Below are positions 52,183 to 62,646 of a stretch of DNA of 64,000 bases, piece after piece. The DNA is from Sulfurovum sp. TSL6 (GTDB lineage: Bacteria > Campylobacterota > Campylobacteria > Campylobacterales > Sulfurovaceae): NCBI RefSeq assembly GCF_019972115.1, contig NZ_BPFJ01000002.1, positions 62,001-126,000 of the forward strand, in the 5' to 3' direction. Position 1 is the stretch's first letter. Each line of letters opens with the position of its first letter. The position numbers were made by a program, and so were the translations under genes. The notes under the pieces are model-generated. The model was not told the DNA's origin, did not search any database, and worked only from the letters and a program-made list of their open reading frames with translations.

Positions 52183-53490
52183 ATGAAATTAAAACTTTCA
52201 GCTCTAATGGCAATGTTTTTGCCAATCTTCGCTTTCGCAGAAGATAAACTGGACACAGGTGATACAGCATGGATGATGGTATCAACAGCATTTGTACTTC
52301 TTATGACACCAGCAGGATTGGCACTTTTCTATGGTGGTATGACAAGAAGTAAAAACGTATTGAATACCTATGCAATGGTAATGGGTGCATTTGTACTTGC
52401 ATTTGTAGTATGGGTCATCGCAGGTTACTCTATCGCATTTGGAACCAATGAAAGCGCTATGCTTCAAAATGTATTTGGTGGATTTGGTGATGTGATGCTT
52501 AGTGGTATTAAGTGGACTGATCTTTCTGGTACATACCCTACTTATGTATTTATAGCATTCCAAGGTACATTTGCTGCTATTACTGTAGCTATCGCTTCAG
52601 GTTCTGTTATCGGACGTATGAAGTTCTCAACATGGATGGTGATAGTTGCTCTATGGGGTCTTCTTGTTTATGCACCAATAACACACATGGTATGGGGTGG
52701 TGACGGTGCACTTCTTTTTGATGCGGGTGCACTTGATTTTGCCGGTGGTACTGTTGTGCATATGAATGGTGGTTTAGCTGGTCTCGTACTTGCGATCTTA
52801 GTAGGTAAAAGAGCTGGTTACCCTAAAGTAGCTATGAAACCATATAGTATCCTTCTTACTGCTGTAGGTGCAGCATTATTATGGTTCGGTTGGTATGGAT
52901 TTAATGGTGGTTCTGCATTTGGTGCAAACGCTATCGCTGGTCTTGCTGTAATGACAACAACGGTTGCAACTGCTGCAGCTGCTGTAACTTGGATGCTACT
53001 TGAGTGGTTTGTCTTTAAAAAGCCAACACTTCTTGGTATTGCTTCAGGTATCATTGCCGGTCTTGTTGCGATTACACCTGCTGCTGGTTTTGTAAGCGTT
53101 GGTGGAGCATTTATTGTAGGTATCGTTGGTGCTATCATTGCATTCTTCGGTGTTGTAACACTTAAGAAAAAACTTGGTTATGATGATTCTCTTGATGCAT
53201 TTGGTATCCACTTCTTAGCAGGTCTCTGGGGTGCTCTTGCAACTGGTCTTCTTGCACTTGATGACAAAGATCTTCTCTGGGATGGTCCACTTAAAGAGAG
53301 TGGTGACAGAATGGGACAATTCATGGTACAACTTGAATCAGTAGCCGTTGTTGGTCTCTTTACACTTATCGGAACTGTTATTGTTTACTATATCGCTTCA
53401 GCGATCACAGGTGGGGCAAGAGTAGATGAAGAAACTGAGTCAACTGGTCTTGATGAAACAATTCACGGTGAAAATGTAGTGAATGCTTAA
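52183..53490 (+). CDS. amt: ammonium transporter Amt (with signal peptide)
   Basis: A 435-residue ammonium channel with a cleavable signal peptide (MKLKLSALMAMFLPIFAFA) and 11 membrane helices. The twin-histidine pore residues are in TVVHMNGGLAGL and DAFGIHFLAGLWG; AFYGGMTRSKNVLN-type start (ALFYGGMTRSKNVLN) and GWYGFNGGSAF are family hallmarks. The C-terminal tail contains GGARVDEETE, the PII-contacting region. AAAGGA ribosome site. A glnB gene follows 37 bases on, the usual amt-glnK pair, so uptake is probably blocked by PII when nitrogen is plentiful. Confidence 0.94.
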   Translation: MKLKLSALMAMFLPIFAFAEDKLDTGDTAWMMVSTAFVLLMTPAGLALFYGGMTRSKNVLNTYAMVMGAFVLAFVVWVIAGYSIAFGTNESAMLQNVFGGFGDVMLSGIKWTDLSGTYPTYVFIAFQGTFAAITVAIASGSVIGRMKFSTWMVIVALWGLLVYAPITHMVWGGDGALLFDAGALDFAGGTVVHMNGGLAGLVLAILVGKRAGYPKVAMKPYSILLTAVGAALLWFGWYGFNGGSAFGANAIAGLAVMTTTVATAAAAVTWMLLEWFVFKKPTLLGIASGIIAGLVAITPAAGFVSVGGAFIVGIVGAIIAFFGVVTLKKKLGYDDSLDAFGIHFLAGLWGALATGLLALDDKDLLWDGPLKESGDRMGQFMVQLESVAVVGLFTLIGTVIVYYIASAITGGARVDEETESTGLDETIHGENVVNA

Positions 53491-53524
53491 GGCATTGACT
53501 ACACTATAATTTATAAAGGATTAA

Positions 53525-53924
<400 letters not shown>

Positions 53925-53946
53925 CATTGTCTTCTCTCTTACCTTA

Positions 53947-53998
53947 TGATTAATTTTTAATCACTTTTATCCTAATTTACTCATCATCATTCTATAAA
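53947..53998 (+). promoter_or_regulatory. amt2 promoter with perfect copy of the 17-bp palindrome
   Basis: TGATTAATTTTTAATCA at 53947-53963, identical to the nasA site. A TATAAA (-10 match 5/6) follows at 53993-53998, centred 40.5 bases downstream, three bases closer than in the other three promoters. The amt2 ATG is 119 bases from the site. Confidence 0.55.
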
Positions 53999-54081
53999 CT
54001 GCTTTATTTTCGAACAACAGACACTTTCAATCCCTTCCAATACCCGATACAATACTAGCACTAGAATATAAGGAACTAAAT

Positions 54082-55254
54082 ATGGAAATAAATTACGTCC
54101 TAGATACCTTCTTCGCGATCTTTGCCATGACCCTCATCATCTTCATGGTGCCAGGCTTTGCAATGCTCGAAGCAGGATTGGTACGAACAAAAAATGTCAC
54201 TTCTGTTCTGACAGTAAATGTGATGATCTATGCAATAGCTTCTCTGGCTTTTTTACTTATAGGCTATGAACTTGCATTTGGAAGCTGGGATCATCAGGAT
54301 GGTATGAGCAAATGGGCATTTTTTATGTTTCAAATGGCATTTGTAGGTAAAGTAGTCAATATTATGAGTGGTGGAGTGAGTGAACGTTCTCGTATACTGC
54401 CTTTGGCCATATTTACGGTTCTTGTCGGAGCCTTAATCTATCCTATTATTGTAAACCTTACATGGGGAGCAAACTTTTTAGCTGGAACAGCCTTGGATAT
54501 TTCATCGCTTTCTGACCTTGCAGGGTCAACCGTGATCCATTCTACCGGAGGCTGGGCACTGCTTGCAGCTATCCTCATTATGGGACCTAGACGTGGAAGA
54601 TACAAAGATAATATAGTCCGTGTTATCCCAGCATCCAACATTCCTTTAGTCACATTGGGAGCTTTATTGCTCTGGATCGGTTGGTTTGGATTTAACGGTG
54701 GTTCTGTTGGATCGATCTCATCCAAAGAGAATGCTGATGCCGTTGCACTCACAATCATGAACACCAATACAGCGGGTCTTGCAGGAGCTATCGCAGGCTG
54801 GCTGCTGACTTACTTCAGATATAAGAAATTCGATATCACCGTGATACTCAATGGTGCATTAGGCGGGCTTGTCGCAGTCACAGCCGGCCCTGACCAATAT
54901 GACATTTATACACCTATACTCATTGGTGCAATTGGTGGCGCTTTGGTTGTCTTATTTGTACCTATTTTCGATAAGTTGAGAATGGATGATCCTGTAGGTG
55001 CCTTATCTGTGCACTTAGTGAATGGTATCTGGGGTACACTTGCAGTAGGTATTTTTGTAGCAGATGTAAGCATCTGGACACAATTAAAAGGTATACTTGT
55101 TGTAGGTATTATTGTTTTTCCACTTTCATGGGTTACAATATATATTATTAACAAAATCTTTGTACTTCGTGCAAATGATGAAGAACAACTAGAGGGAATC
55201 GATGCGACAGAATGTGGTATAGAGTCATACCCTGAATTTAAACGTAGTATATAA
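54082..55254 (+). CDS. ammonium transporter Amt, second type (no signal peptide)
   Basis: A 390-residue ammonium transporter that starts directly in the first helix (NYVLDTFFAIFAMTLIIFMVPGFAMLEAGLVRTKNV), unlike amt1. Pore histidines are in TVIHSTGGWALLA and LSVHLVNGIWGTLAVG. It is diverged from amt1 and has a different selectivity-filter surrounding. A PII gene follows 11 bases on. Ends with a tail (EEQLEGIDATECGIESYPEF), the segment that binds PII in related proteins. Two amt-glnB pairs in tandem suggest use at different ammonium levels (inference). Confidence 0.92.
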   Translation: MEINYVLDTFFAIFAMTLIIFMVPGFAMLEAGLVRTKNVTSVLTVNVMIYAIASLAFLLIGYELAFGSWDHQDGMSKWAFFMFQMAFVGKVVNIMSGGVSERSRILPLAIFTVLVGALIYPIIVNLTWGANFLAGTALDISSLSDLAGSTVIHSTGGWALLAAILIMGPRRGRYKDNIVRVIPASNIPLVTLGALLLWIGWFGFNGGSVGSISSKENADAVALTIMNTNTAGLAGAIAGWLLTYFRYKKFDITVILNGALGGLVAVTAGPDQYDIYTPILIGAIGGALVVLFVPIFDKLRMDDPVGALSVHLVNGIWGTLAVGIFVADVSIWTQLKGILVVGIIVFPLSWVTIYIINKIFVLRANDEEQLEGIDATECGIESYPEFKRSI

Positions 55255-55262
55255 GGAGATAA

Positions 55263-55607
<345 letters not shown>

Positions 55608-55642
55608 GTACTCAATGCATCCATAATGCGGTCGAAAAGGCT

Positions 55643-56200
55643 TTATAGGCCTTCTTCTTTCAGCTGTTCAATCTTTGCTTCACTCCCAACTAACTTCCAA
55701 ACCACTTTATCCACACCAAAATCACGTTCATAATTCGCTAGATCTAATTGTTTAAGTCTATAGAGGGTTTTATCCACTTCATTATAGTTTGTCGAAAATA
55801 CATAGGTAATTTCTTTTTCGTAAGGGACCATCCTGGCTTCTTTCAGTACATTTTTCACTGCCAAGGCATAGGCTCTTGCCATACCGCCTGTTCCAAGCTT
55901 TATACCGCCAAAGTAACGTACTATGAGTACTGCACAGTTGATAAATGCTTCACCACGCAAAACATTCAGTGCCGGTACACCTGCACATCCTTTGGGTTCC
56001 CCATCATCAGAAGCATTTTCAACGACTTGATCAAATTCATTGAAATAACGTAAGGCATAGACCACATGATTTGCTTTGGGATGTTCAGCTTTCAGTTCAG
56101 CTTGTAAACCTTCATACGCTGAAATAGGTACAAGATGCGTAATGAATTTTGAACGATTTACTTCAGTAGTATATACAGTAGGTGAAGTAACTGTAACCAT
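55643..56200 (-). CDS. yigZ: YigZ/IMPACT family protein
   Basis: A 185-residue protein. The N-terminal UPF0029/IMPACT domain shows the motifs NRSKFITHLVPIS, ANHVVYALRYF, ASDDGEPKGCAGVPALNVL and VLIVRYFGGIKLGTGGMARAYA. The exact role of YigZ is not settled; the related eukaryotic IMPACT affects translation control. ATG at 56200; a TTG one codon earlier is possible. It is just downstream of hemH on the same strand. Confidence 0.88.
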   Translation of the reverse strand: MVTVTSPTVYTTEVNRSKFITHLVPISAYEGLQAELKAEHPKANHVVYALRYFNEFDQVVENASDDGEPKGCAGVPALNVLRGEAFINCAVLIVRYFGGIKLGTGGMARAYALAVKNVLKEARMVPYEKEITYVFSTNYNEVDKTLYRLKQLDLANYERDFGVDKVVWKLVGSEAKIEQLKEEGL

Positions 56201-56212
56201 CAATTGATCATA

Positions 56213-57241
56213 CTATGATGTGATACTTGTATCATCATTGTCTCCCGCTCCACAGCAAAGACAGATACTACAATCAGCACAAGGATACATTGGAGTTGGT
56301 TCTTTTGAAACATATTTCACAATTAAATTTACAAATGCATCACTGTCATTCATACATTCAGCTACTCTATAATCATCATATTTAATTTTTTCAGCAATTT
56401 CACGATGTTCTATATCCAATTCAAAAAGTGTTTCTGAGTTATCGATGGTGAAGGCTAAAGGATAAATAAGTACTTTACGATTTACTGGATTACGTAACAC
56501 ATCCACCAGGTTAGGTTCTAACCAGGCTGCTGACCCCACTTTAGATTGATAGACTAACTTAACGTCTTTAAAGAAAATACCTTTCACTTCTAAGAGCGTT
56601 TTAATGGCACTCACATTAGATTCAACTTGACGTTGATAAGGATCTCCCGCTTTAATAATACTCATAGGTAATCCATGTGCAGACAGGAGTAGATCATATT
56701 CACTGCTCTCCCTGTCCCCTATTGCCTTTTCTATCTGAGCTACATTTGCTTGAATGTAATCTATATCATCAAAATATTGACATGTCGACATGGTGATCTT
56801 TGGATAATAATCTAAGGCTTTGCATCTTTTGATTATATCTTCATAAGAAGAGAGTGTTGTAGTGGTCGAGTATTGCGGATACATAGGAAATAATATAAGT
56901 TCTTCTACCCCATCCTCTTTGCACTGCTTTAAAGCATCTCCGGCAAAAGGAGGGACATAACGCATGGCAGCATAAATTGGCATATCCAATTTACATTTTA
57001 GTTTATCAATAAGTTTTTGTGTCAAATCAGATAAAGGGGATTTTCCTCCTAAATGCGTATAGCTCTCTTTGGCATCATCTAGACGTTTAGTTATAATAAT
57101 TTTACGAACCAATGCACGTGTCACAGGATTTGTTGGTAAAATGTTTTTATCTGAAAACATATTATGTAAAAAAAGTTCTACTTCATCTAAATCATTTGGT
57201 CCACCCATGTTGAGAAGAAAGAGTGCTTTGTTCATTGACAT
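56213..57241 (-). CDS. hemH: ferrochelatase with C-terminal cysteine cluster
   Basis: A 342-residue enzyme inserting iron into protoporphyrin IX. LLNMGGPNDLDEVELFLHNMF, LFPMYPQYSTTTT, LLSAHGLPMSII (metal-binding His), YQSKVGSAAWLEP and PLAFTIDNSETLFELD (second His replaced by Asp-rich motif, SETLxEL) are standard HemH blocks. The C-terminus ends YPCADCSICLCCGAGDNDD, with five clustered cysteines (C-x2-C-x2-C-x-C-C), suggesting an iron-sulfur cluster or metal site there. Confidence 0.9.
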   Translation of the reverse strand: MSMNKALFLLNMGGPNDLDEVELFLHNMFSDKNILPTNPVTRALVRKIIITKRLDDAKESYTHLGGKSPLSDLTQKLIDKLKCKLDMPIYAAMRYVPPFAGDALKQCKEDGVEELILFPMYPQYSTTTTLSSYEDIIKRCKALDYYPKITMSTCQYFDDIDYIQANVAQIEKAIGDRESSEYDLLLSAHGLPMSIIKAGDPYQRQVESNVSAIKTLLEVKGIFFKDVKLVYQSKVGSAAWLEPNLVDVLRNPVNRKVLIYPLAFTIDNSETLFELDIEHREIAEKIKYDDYRVAECMNDSDAFVNLIVKYVSKEPTPMYPCADCSICLCCGAGDNDDTSITS

Positions 57242-57312
57242 CCTTTAAAGTCTTGTATCTTAGCATATAAAGTGTAAAATTCATTAAAGTTATAACATAT
57301 AAAGGTTAAATT

Positions 57313-58032
57313 ATGATTATTATCCCTGCCCGTATAGGATCGAGCCGCTTCCCCAATAAAGTCTTAGCAGATATTGGAGGATTGCCGATGGTTGTCAGAA
57401 CAGCTAAGGCTGTCGAAGATATCGATAATGTTGTCATTGCTACAGACTCAAAGGAAGTTATAGACATAGCACGTACACATGGCGTTCAAGCCGTACTCAC
57501 CTCGGATACACATCAAAGTGGCACCGACCGTATCTACGAAGCAGCACAAAAATTGGAATTGGATGAAAATGAGATCATTATCAATGTACAGGGAGATGAA
57601 CCTTTTATCGAAACGAATGTCGTTCAAGCCATCTATGATCTGACCAGAAAAAATAAAGAAAATGCACGTATCATGATGAACTCCTGTTACAAAACCATTT
57701 CTAATCCGGAAGCGGATGATCCAAATATCGTCAAGGTTGTTACAGATGCCAATGACGTAGCACTCTATTTTTCAAGAGCAAAAGTACCTTACCCAAGAGA
57801 CCATCATTTTGATGCATACAAGGGACATTTGGGTATCTATGGTTTTACTGTCAAATCATTACGTCAATTTTGTATGCTTGAGCCTGCACCATTGGAGGAT
57901 ATAGAAAAACTAGAACAACTCAGAGCCCTCTATCATGGCTATGAAGTTGCTATGATAGAGGTAAATACAGAAAGTTTTGGTATAGACACGATGGAAGATC
58001 TAGAAAAAGCGATTAAGCACCATCGATTATAA
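57313..58032 (+). CDS. kdsB: 3-deoxy-manno-octulosonate cytidylyltransferase
   Basis: A 239-residue enzyme making CMP-Kdo, the activated sugar that joins lipid A to core. PARIGSSRFPNKVLADIGGLPMV is the nucleotide-binding start, followed by HQSGTDRIYEAA, INVQGDEPFI, FSRAKVPYPRD, GHLGIYGF and LEQLRALYHGYEV with the terminal FGIDTMEDLEKA. Length is normal. Divergent from hemH. Confidence 0.95.
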   Translation: MIIIPARIGSSRFPNKVLADIGGLPMVVRTAKAVEDIDNVVIATDSKEVIDIARTHGVQAVLTSDTHQSGTDRIYEAAQKLELDENEIIINVQGDEPFIETNVVQAIYDLTRKNKENARIMMNSCYKTISNPEADDPNIVKVVTDANDVALYFSRAKVPYPRDHHFDAYKGHLGIYGFTVKSLRQFCMLEPAPLEDIEKLEQLRALYHGYEVAMIEVNTESFGIDTMEDLEKAIKHHRL

Positions 58033-58040
58033 TAAGATAA

Positions 58041-58065
58041 ACAAAAGAGAAATTTTCTCTTTTGT
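58041..58065. terminator. bidirectional hairpin between kdsB and ctsF
   Basis: ACAAAAGAGA pairs perfectly with TCTCTTTTGT around AATTT, right between the convergent kdsB and ctsF stops. A-rich and T-rich arms could supply a T run in both directions. Confidence 0.65.
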
Positions 58066-58066
58066 C

Positions 58067-59311
58067 CTATTTCACCGCTTTTCCAAGATCCCACATCGGC
58101 ATAAAGATACCTAAAGCCATAAGTAATACCAACGCTGCTATGAAGAACATCATAATAGGCTCTATATAGGATGAAAGATTATCGATCAAATCCTGGAATC
58201 TCATATCATAATATTCAGTCACTTTATCCAGCATGGCATCTAATTGACCACCAGCTTCACCAGCTTTGATCATCTGAAGCAACATATTTTCGTATAGACC
58301 GGTCAATTGAAAAGCTTCAGCCAAACTCATACCACGGCCAATGTTTGCATTCACCGTTAACAACTTTTCTTTAATCGCAGCATTATCAACCATACCGACA
58401 GCTGTTTCTAACGCTTCAGAAACAGGAATACCTGATTTTACCAACTGACCAAATACCAAATTATATTTATGCATAGTGGAGAGAAAAATCGCTTTATTGA
58501 TCAGATAGAATCGTGGGTGTATCATCATCTTATCCATCTGATATTTGAAATCTGCATTGTTTTTATAGAAAAATTTCACTGCAAAGACGGAAGCAAGCAA
58601 CATCAAAAGGATCAGTATCCCATAATTACTGAATGCCCATTCCAGTTTAAGAAGTATTTGCGTTGGCACTGGAAGTTCTGTTTTAAATCTAGAAAAAATA
58701 TCTTTAAATTTTGGTACAACCACCATAATTAGAATAGTAAATGCAATCCCCATTGCAGCTAATGTAATTAAAGGTGTTCTAATAGCTTTTTTAAATTTTG
58801 CTGTATTATCTCTGATCGTTTCAAGTATATCTGCAAGTTTATGGTAAGACTCGGATATATTACCCGTTCTCTCTCCAAGATTTGTCATAGCTATAGCGAC
58901 ATGTCCAAACTCTTCAGTATAGGGCTCTATTGCATCTGAAATACTATTACCTGAATTAATATCTTTATTGATAGTTGCATAGATCTCTTTTAGCTGTTTA
59001 TTTTCAGTATTTTCTGAAACTTCTAACAAAGTATCATTGATCGGAATACCCGCATCCGTCATAACAGCTATTTGTCGTATCGTTGATATTTTATCATTCA
59101 ATGGTATCTTGGATTTAAATGATTTTTGAAATCCTGAAAAAAGTGCAGATAAGCTATCTTCAAGAGGAGCCGATGTTTCCATAGCCTTCATCACCATTGT
59201 CATAGGGAATTTTTGTTTAGCAAGGTTTATCGCTGCCATTTTATTGACAGCTTTCACTAGCTCTTGCCGCTTTTTACCCTTTTCCATTACTGTTACATTA
59301 AAATATTTCAT
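58067..59311 (-). CDS. ctsF: type II secretion/transformation inner-membrane platform protein (GspF/PilC type, CtsF)
   Basis: A 414-residue polytopic protein with two repeated GspF domains, each with a membrane helix region. TIRQIAVMTDAGIPINDTLLEV and LVFGQLVKSGIPVSEALETAV are the paired motifs; the protein ends IEPIMMFFIAALVLLMALGIFMPMWDL, the usual C-terminal membrane hairpin. It lies one base after the ATPase gene. The gene order matches Campylobacter jejuni ctsF-ctsE-ctsX-ctsP-ctsD, required for natural transformation there. Confidence 0.87.
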   Translation of the reverse strand: MKYFNVTVMEKGKKRQELVKAVNKMAAINLAKQKFPMTMVMKAMETSAPLEDSLSALFSGFQKSFKSKIPLNDKISTIRQIAVMTDAGIPINDTLLEVSENTENKQLKEIYATINKDINSGNSISDAIEPYTEEFGHVAIAMTNLGERTGNISESYHKLADILETIRDNTAKFKKAIRTPLITLAAMGIAFTILIMVVVPKFKDIFSRFKTELPVPTQILLKLEWAFSNYGILILLMLLASVFAVKFFYKNNADFKYQMDKMMIHPRFYLINKAIFLSTMHKYNLVFGQLVKSGIPVSEALETAVGMVDNAAIKEKLLTVNANIGRGMSLAEAFQLTGLYENMLLQMIKAGEAGGQLDAMLDKVTEYYDMRFQDLIDNLSSYIEPIMMFFIAALVLLMALGIFMPMWDLGKAVK

Positions 59312-59312
59312 C

Positions 59313-61052
59313 TTATAACCTCGCTACTCTATAAATTTCTGCAATAGTCGTTTTACCTTCTAATGCTTTATGAACACCATCTTCAAACATCGTAATAAAT
59401 CCTTCTTCCTCAGCTTGTTGTGTCAATTCCTCTTTAGATGCATTGCTTGCGATCATACGTGACATCGTTTCACTGACAGTCAAAACTTCAGATATCATCT
59501 CTCTTCCTGAATATCCGCTAAGTCCACACTCTTTACATCCTTCGCCTATATAAAAAGTAGGATTTTCGGGAAGATATTCTTCTACAGATTTTCTAAGTGC
59601 TACATCAAGTACAGCCTCTTTTTTGCAGTGAACACATATTTTACGCACAAGTCTTTGTGCTTGTATAGCAACCAAGGCTCCACTGACCAGATACTCTTCA
59701 ATACCCATATCTAAAATTCTGGTAACTGCAGAGATAGCATCATTCGTATGCAGTGTCGAGAGAACCAGGTGACCCGTAAGCGCTGCTTGAATGGCAATTC
59801 GTAATGTTTCCTTATCCCTAATCTCCCCGATCATAATTTTATCTGGATCCTGTCTGAGTATAGATCTCAGGGCATCTGCAAAACTCAATCCGATACTTGC
59901 ATTCACATGTACCTGTTGCAATCCACCCATTTGATATTCTACCGGGTCCTCAACGGTGATGATTTTATCTTTTACATCTTTGATCGCATTGAGTGCACCA
60001 TAAAGTGTGGTCGTTTTACCTGAACCTGTAGGTCCAGTAACAAGTACAATACCATAAGGTACTTTGATCGATTCAGAAAATCTATCATAACAAAATTTAC
60101 TCATCCCTGCGTCTTCAAGTCTGATCATCGCTTTAGACTTATCCAAGATACGAAGAACGATTGACTCACCAAATATCGTAGGTAATGTCGAAACCCTAAA
60201 ATCAAAATCTTTTTGTGATATTGTTGTAGAAAATCTACCATCCTGAGGTTTTCTTTTTTCTGCAATATCCAAATTTGAAAGCAATTTCATTCTAGAAGCC
60301 AACGGGTTGAAAATATCTCTATCAAATGTAAAGCTTTGACGCAATATACCATCAACACGTACTCTAACGATACAGCTTTTTTCAAGCGCTTCAATATGAA
60401 TATCACTTGCGCCAACAAAGATAGCTTGTTTTAAGATGACATCAATCATCTTTAGGACAGCAGGTGATTCATCTGCTTTTTCATCTGCTTTACCCTCTTG
60501 CGCCAAATCCTTACGAATATCAGCAACCAGTCCTTTAATACTCTCATTTATCTCTAGACGCTGTAAATGCTGATGGATCTGTGATGGTTTTGAAATAGCA
60601 ATACGTATAGGTTTCTTTGGGAAAAGTCTTTGAATTGCATCTTGGGCTGCCATATCAAGAGGATCATCAAATACAATAAGTACATGTAGATCATTCTCTT
60701 CTATAGGAATAACATTATATTTGAGTAATTGACTGTATGAGAGTTTTGAAAACAGTTTCATATCAATTTCAATATCATCCAAATCCACATATTCTACATG
60801 TAGTGTTTTTGCCACCTCTTCTATAATAGGAATAATGTTTATTCCCTCTATCTTTTCAAGATGTGACAAGGTGATCACACCTTGCCTTATCTTCTTTGCT
60901 AAAAAGATCTCAACCGTATGCAGATCGATCATATCTTCAGCTAAAAGGTTTGCAAAAGATATCTTTTTAGGAGGTCTGCTTTTGACCAGTGTTGAAATTG
61001 CATCTTTCGTGATAAGATTTTCTTTAAGCATGATTTCAATGAGTTTTACCAT
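59313..61052 (-). CDS. ctsE: GspE/PilB-type secretion ATPase (CtsE)
   Basis: A 579-residue hexameric ATPase. N-terminal MshEN-like domains, then GASDIHIEAL, LVTGPTGSGKTTTLYGAL (Walker A, about residue 340), ITVEDPVEYQMGGLQQVHVN (Asp box), DPDKIMIGEIRDKETLRIA (Walker B), TGHLVLSTLHTND (His box), and a four-cysteine zinc site C-V-H-C and C-K-E-C. In type II/IV systems it drives the pseudopilus. It is the counterpart of CtsE by gene order. Confidence 0.92.
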   Translation of the reverse strand: MVKLIEIMLKENLITKDAISTLVKSRPPKKISFANLLAEDMIDLHTVEIFLAKKIRQGVITLSHLEKIEGINIIPIIEEVAKTLHVEYVDLDDIEIDMKLFSKLSYSQLLKYNVIPIEENDLHVLIVFDDPLDMAAQDAIQRLFPKKPIRIAISKPSQIHQHLQRLEINESIKGLVADIRKDLAQEGKADEKADESPAVLKMIDVILKQAIFVGASDIHIEALEKSCIVRVRVDGILRQSFTFDRDIFNPLASRMKLLSNLDIAEKRKPQDGRFSTTISQKDFDFRVSTLPTIFGESIVLRILDKSKAMIRLEDAGMSKFCYDRFSESIKVPYGIVLVTGPTGSGKTTTLYGALNAIKDVKDKIITVEDPVEYQMGGLQQVHVNASIGLSFADALRSILRQDPDKIMIGEIRDKETLRIAIQAALTGHLVLSTLHTNDAISAVTRILDMGIEEYLVSGALVAIQAQRLVRKICVHCKKEAVLDVALRKSVEEYLPENPTFYIGEGCKECGLSGYSGREMISEVLTVSETMSRMIASNASKEELTQQAEEEGFITMFEDGVHKALEGKTTIAEIYRVARL

Positions 61053-61103
61053 TTACCACTCCCTCCTATACTCATGAAGTATAACATAATACTAAGTTTA
61101 GTT

Positions 61104-61841
61104 TTATAATTTATCATTTTCAATCCGATATAATAACTTTTTAGCCTCTTGAGAATCTGACTGTTTCAGATATGACGTCAAAATAGACAAGGCCTCATTT
61201 TTATGACCCAATTTTACCTTTGATTTGACAAAAATAAGTAAACTTTCTTCTTGATTATCATCGAGTTTATTGGCCTCTAATGCCCAAAATTCTGCTTTTT
61301 TATAATTACCGTTTTTATAATAACTTTTTGCTAAAAACAGAGCATCGTCAATATCATGGGATTCAAAAAAACGCTTTTCTACATCTTTATACCCTGAAAT
61401 GCTTGTAGAATCAATGATCTCTAGATGTATTTTCTTACTTATATCACTTTCTTCTTCAACAGGATATTCATTGGTATCATCGAGTATAGGTATATCAACT
61501 AGTATATTATCACGTGCTTTCACCACTTTATCCGCCATCTCTATCATATTGTCTTTTACTTCCAACTTATCTAAAGCATCATTAAGCAGTACAGTTTCTT
61601 TTACTTCCATTTTCTTAAGCGCTACAGTATCTTCAGACTTTTTATCATCTACAAGAGACTGGGTCTCTTTTGAAGTCTCAAAATATGTTTTCAATGCACT
61701 AAAATCTATTTTGAGATTTGTTTTAAACACAATAAGTGAGACAATTAAAACAAAAAGAATACCAGTGCCTATATACCAAGGTTTTAATTTTTTTTTCCTA
61801 TATTGTCTCCACTGGTCCTCTAATTGTTTGATATCATACAT
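61104..61841 (-). CDS. bitopic membrane protein with TPR-like tail (position of CtsX)
   Basis: A 245-residue protein: short cytosolic start, one transmembrane helix (WYIGTGILFVLIVSLIVF, about 22-39), an acidic, Lys-rich variable periplasmic linker, then tetratricopeptide-like helices (DDALFLAKSYYKNGNYKKAEFWALEANKLD, and HKNEALSILTSYLKQ). It occupies the ctsX position between the ATPase genes. In Campylobacter the product there is a membrane anchor that binds CtsP. Similarity also to MshN. Overlaps the upstream ATPase gene by eight bases. Confidence 0.7.
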   Translation of the reverse strand: MYDIKQLEDQWRQYRKKKLKPWYIGTGILFVLIVSLIVFKTNLKIDFSALKTYFETSKETQSLVDDKKSEDTVALKKMEVKETVLLNDALDKLEVKDNMIEMADKVVKARDNILVDIPILDDTNEYPVEEESDISKKIHLEIIDSTSISGYKDVEKRFFESHDIDDALFLAKSYYKNGNYKKAEFWALEANKLDDNQEESLLIFVKSKVKLGHKNEALSILTSYLKQSDSQEAKKLLYRIENDKL

Positions 61842-62646
61842 GTATATATCCTAACTTCAGTGCTGCCATTTCAATAATTCGGTCTGATATCTTCGCATAG
61901 TTCACTTTTGACGGTTCATGTTTATCATAATATTCACAAATTTCAAAAATTGTAAATAAGAGTTTATTACACTCTCGATAATTACCTTTTGTGTATCTAT
62001 GTATACGTTTTATATCCTTTGCTTTAATACTATTTGCAATTTCAAAAAGATTCTTTTTTAGAAGTTTTTTATGGATATATGCAGTTTGATCTTCTTTCGT
62101 TGCATTTTTAAGTTCGATCACTTCCCATATACGAGATTGAAAATGTTCTTTAGCTATCAGATCTTCATCTTCTGTTTTATGTAAAGAAACCACAAATTTA
62201 ACTGCACGGCTATCAGAAAGCAGCCGAATCTTTTCCATCATTTCAGGGCTATACATTTGCGCTTCATCCAGTAAAATAATGATCTCTCTTTTACCTCTAA
62301 GGTTTTTACAGAAATCAACCAAGGCTGCAAAATTCACTTCCGTGTTGCTGGGCAGATCTTTTTTTGTTAAAACTTTGAATAATTTATGAAAAAACTCTTT
62401 TTCATTGATCGCAGGAGTGTCAAAGTAGTGAATCTCTTTTTGGTGTTTCAGTTTTTCCTGGACACGAGTGAGTAAAATACTTTTCCCCGTACCAGGTCTT
62501 CCAAAAAGTAAGATCATCTTCAGTGGCTTATTCATGCTATGCTGTAGTTGTTGAAAAGCCGTTACTGAAGAATCTAGATCAATGTAATCGTCAATATCTA
62601 CCGAATCAACGAATACATTTTTAGCAGCTTCATATCTACTTTTCAT
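61834..62646 (-). CDS. ctsP: AAA ATPase of the ExeA/MshM type (CtsP-like)
   Basis: A 270-residue soluble ATPase. Walker A is LLFGRPGTGKSILLTRVQ (about residue 48), Walker B IIILLDEAQMYSPE; the sensor strand VKFVVSLHKTED and SRIWEVIELKN follow. No peptidoglycan-binding domain as in ExeA, so nearer MshM. CtsP of Campylobacter is a soluble ATPase needed for transformation. Overlaps secretin and TPR genes by 8-11 bases. Confidence 0.8.
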   Translation of the reverse strand: MKSRYEAAKNVFVDSVDIDDYIDLDSSVTAFQQLQHSMNKPLKMILLFGRPGTGKSILLTRVQEKLKHQKEIHYFDTPAINEKEFFHKLFKVLTKKDLPSNTEVNFAALVDFCKNLRGKREIIILLDEAQMYSPEMMEKIRLLSDSRAVKFVVSLHKTEDEDLIAKEHFQSRIWEVIELKNATKEDQTAYIHKKLLKKNLFEIANSIKAKDIKRIHRYTKGNYRECNKLLFTIFEICEYYDKHEPSKVNYAKISDRIIEMAALKLGYIHV

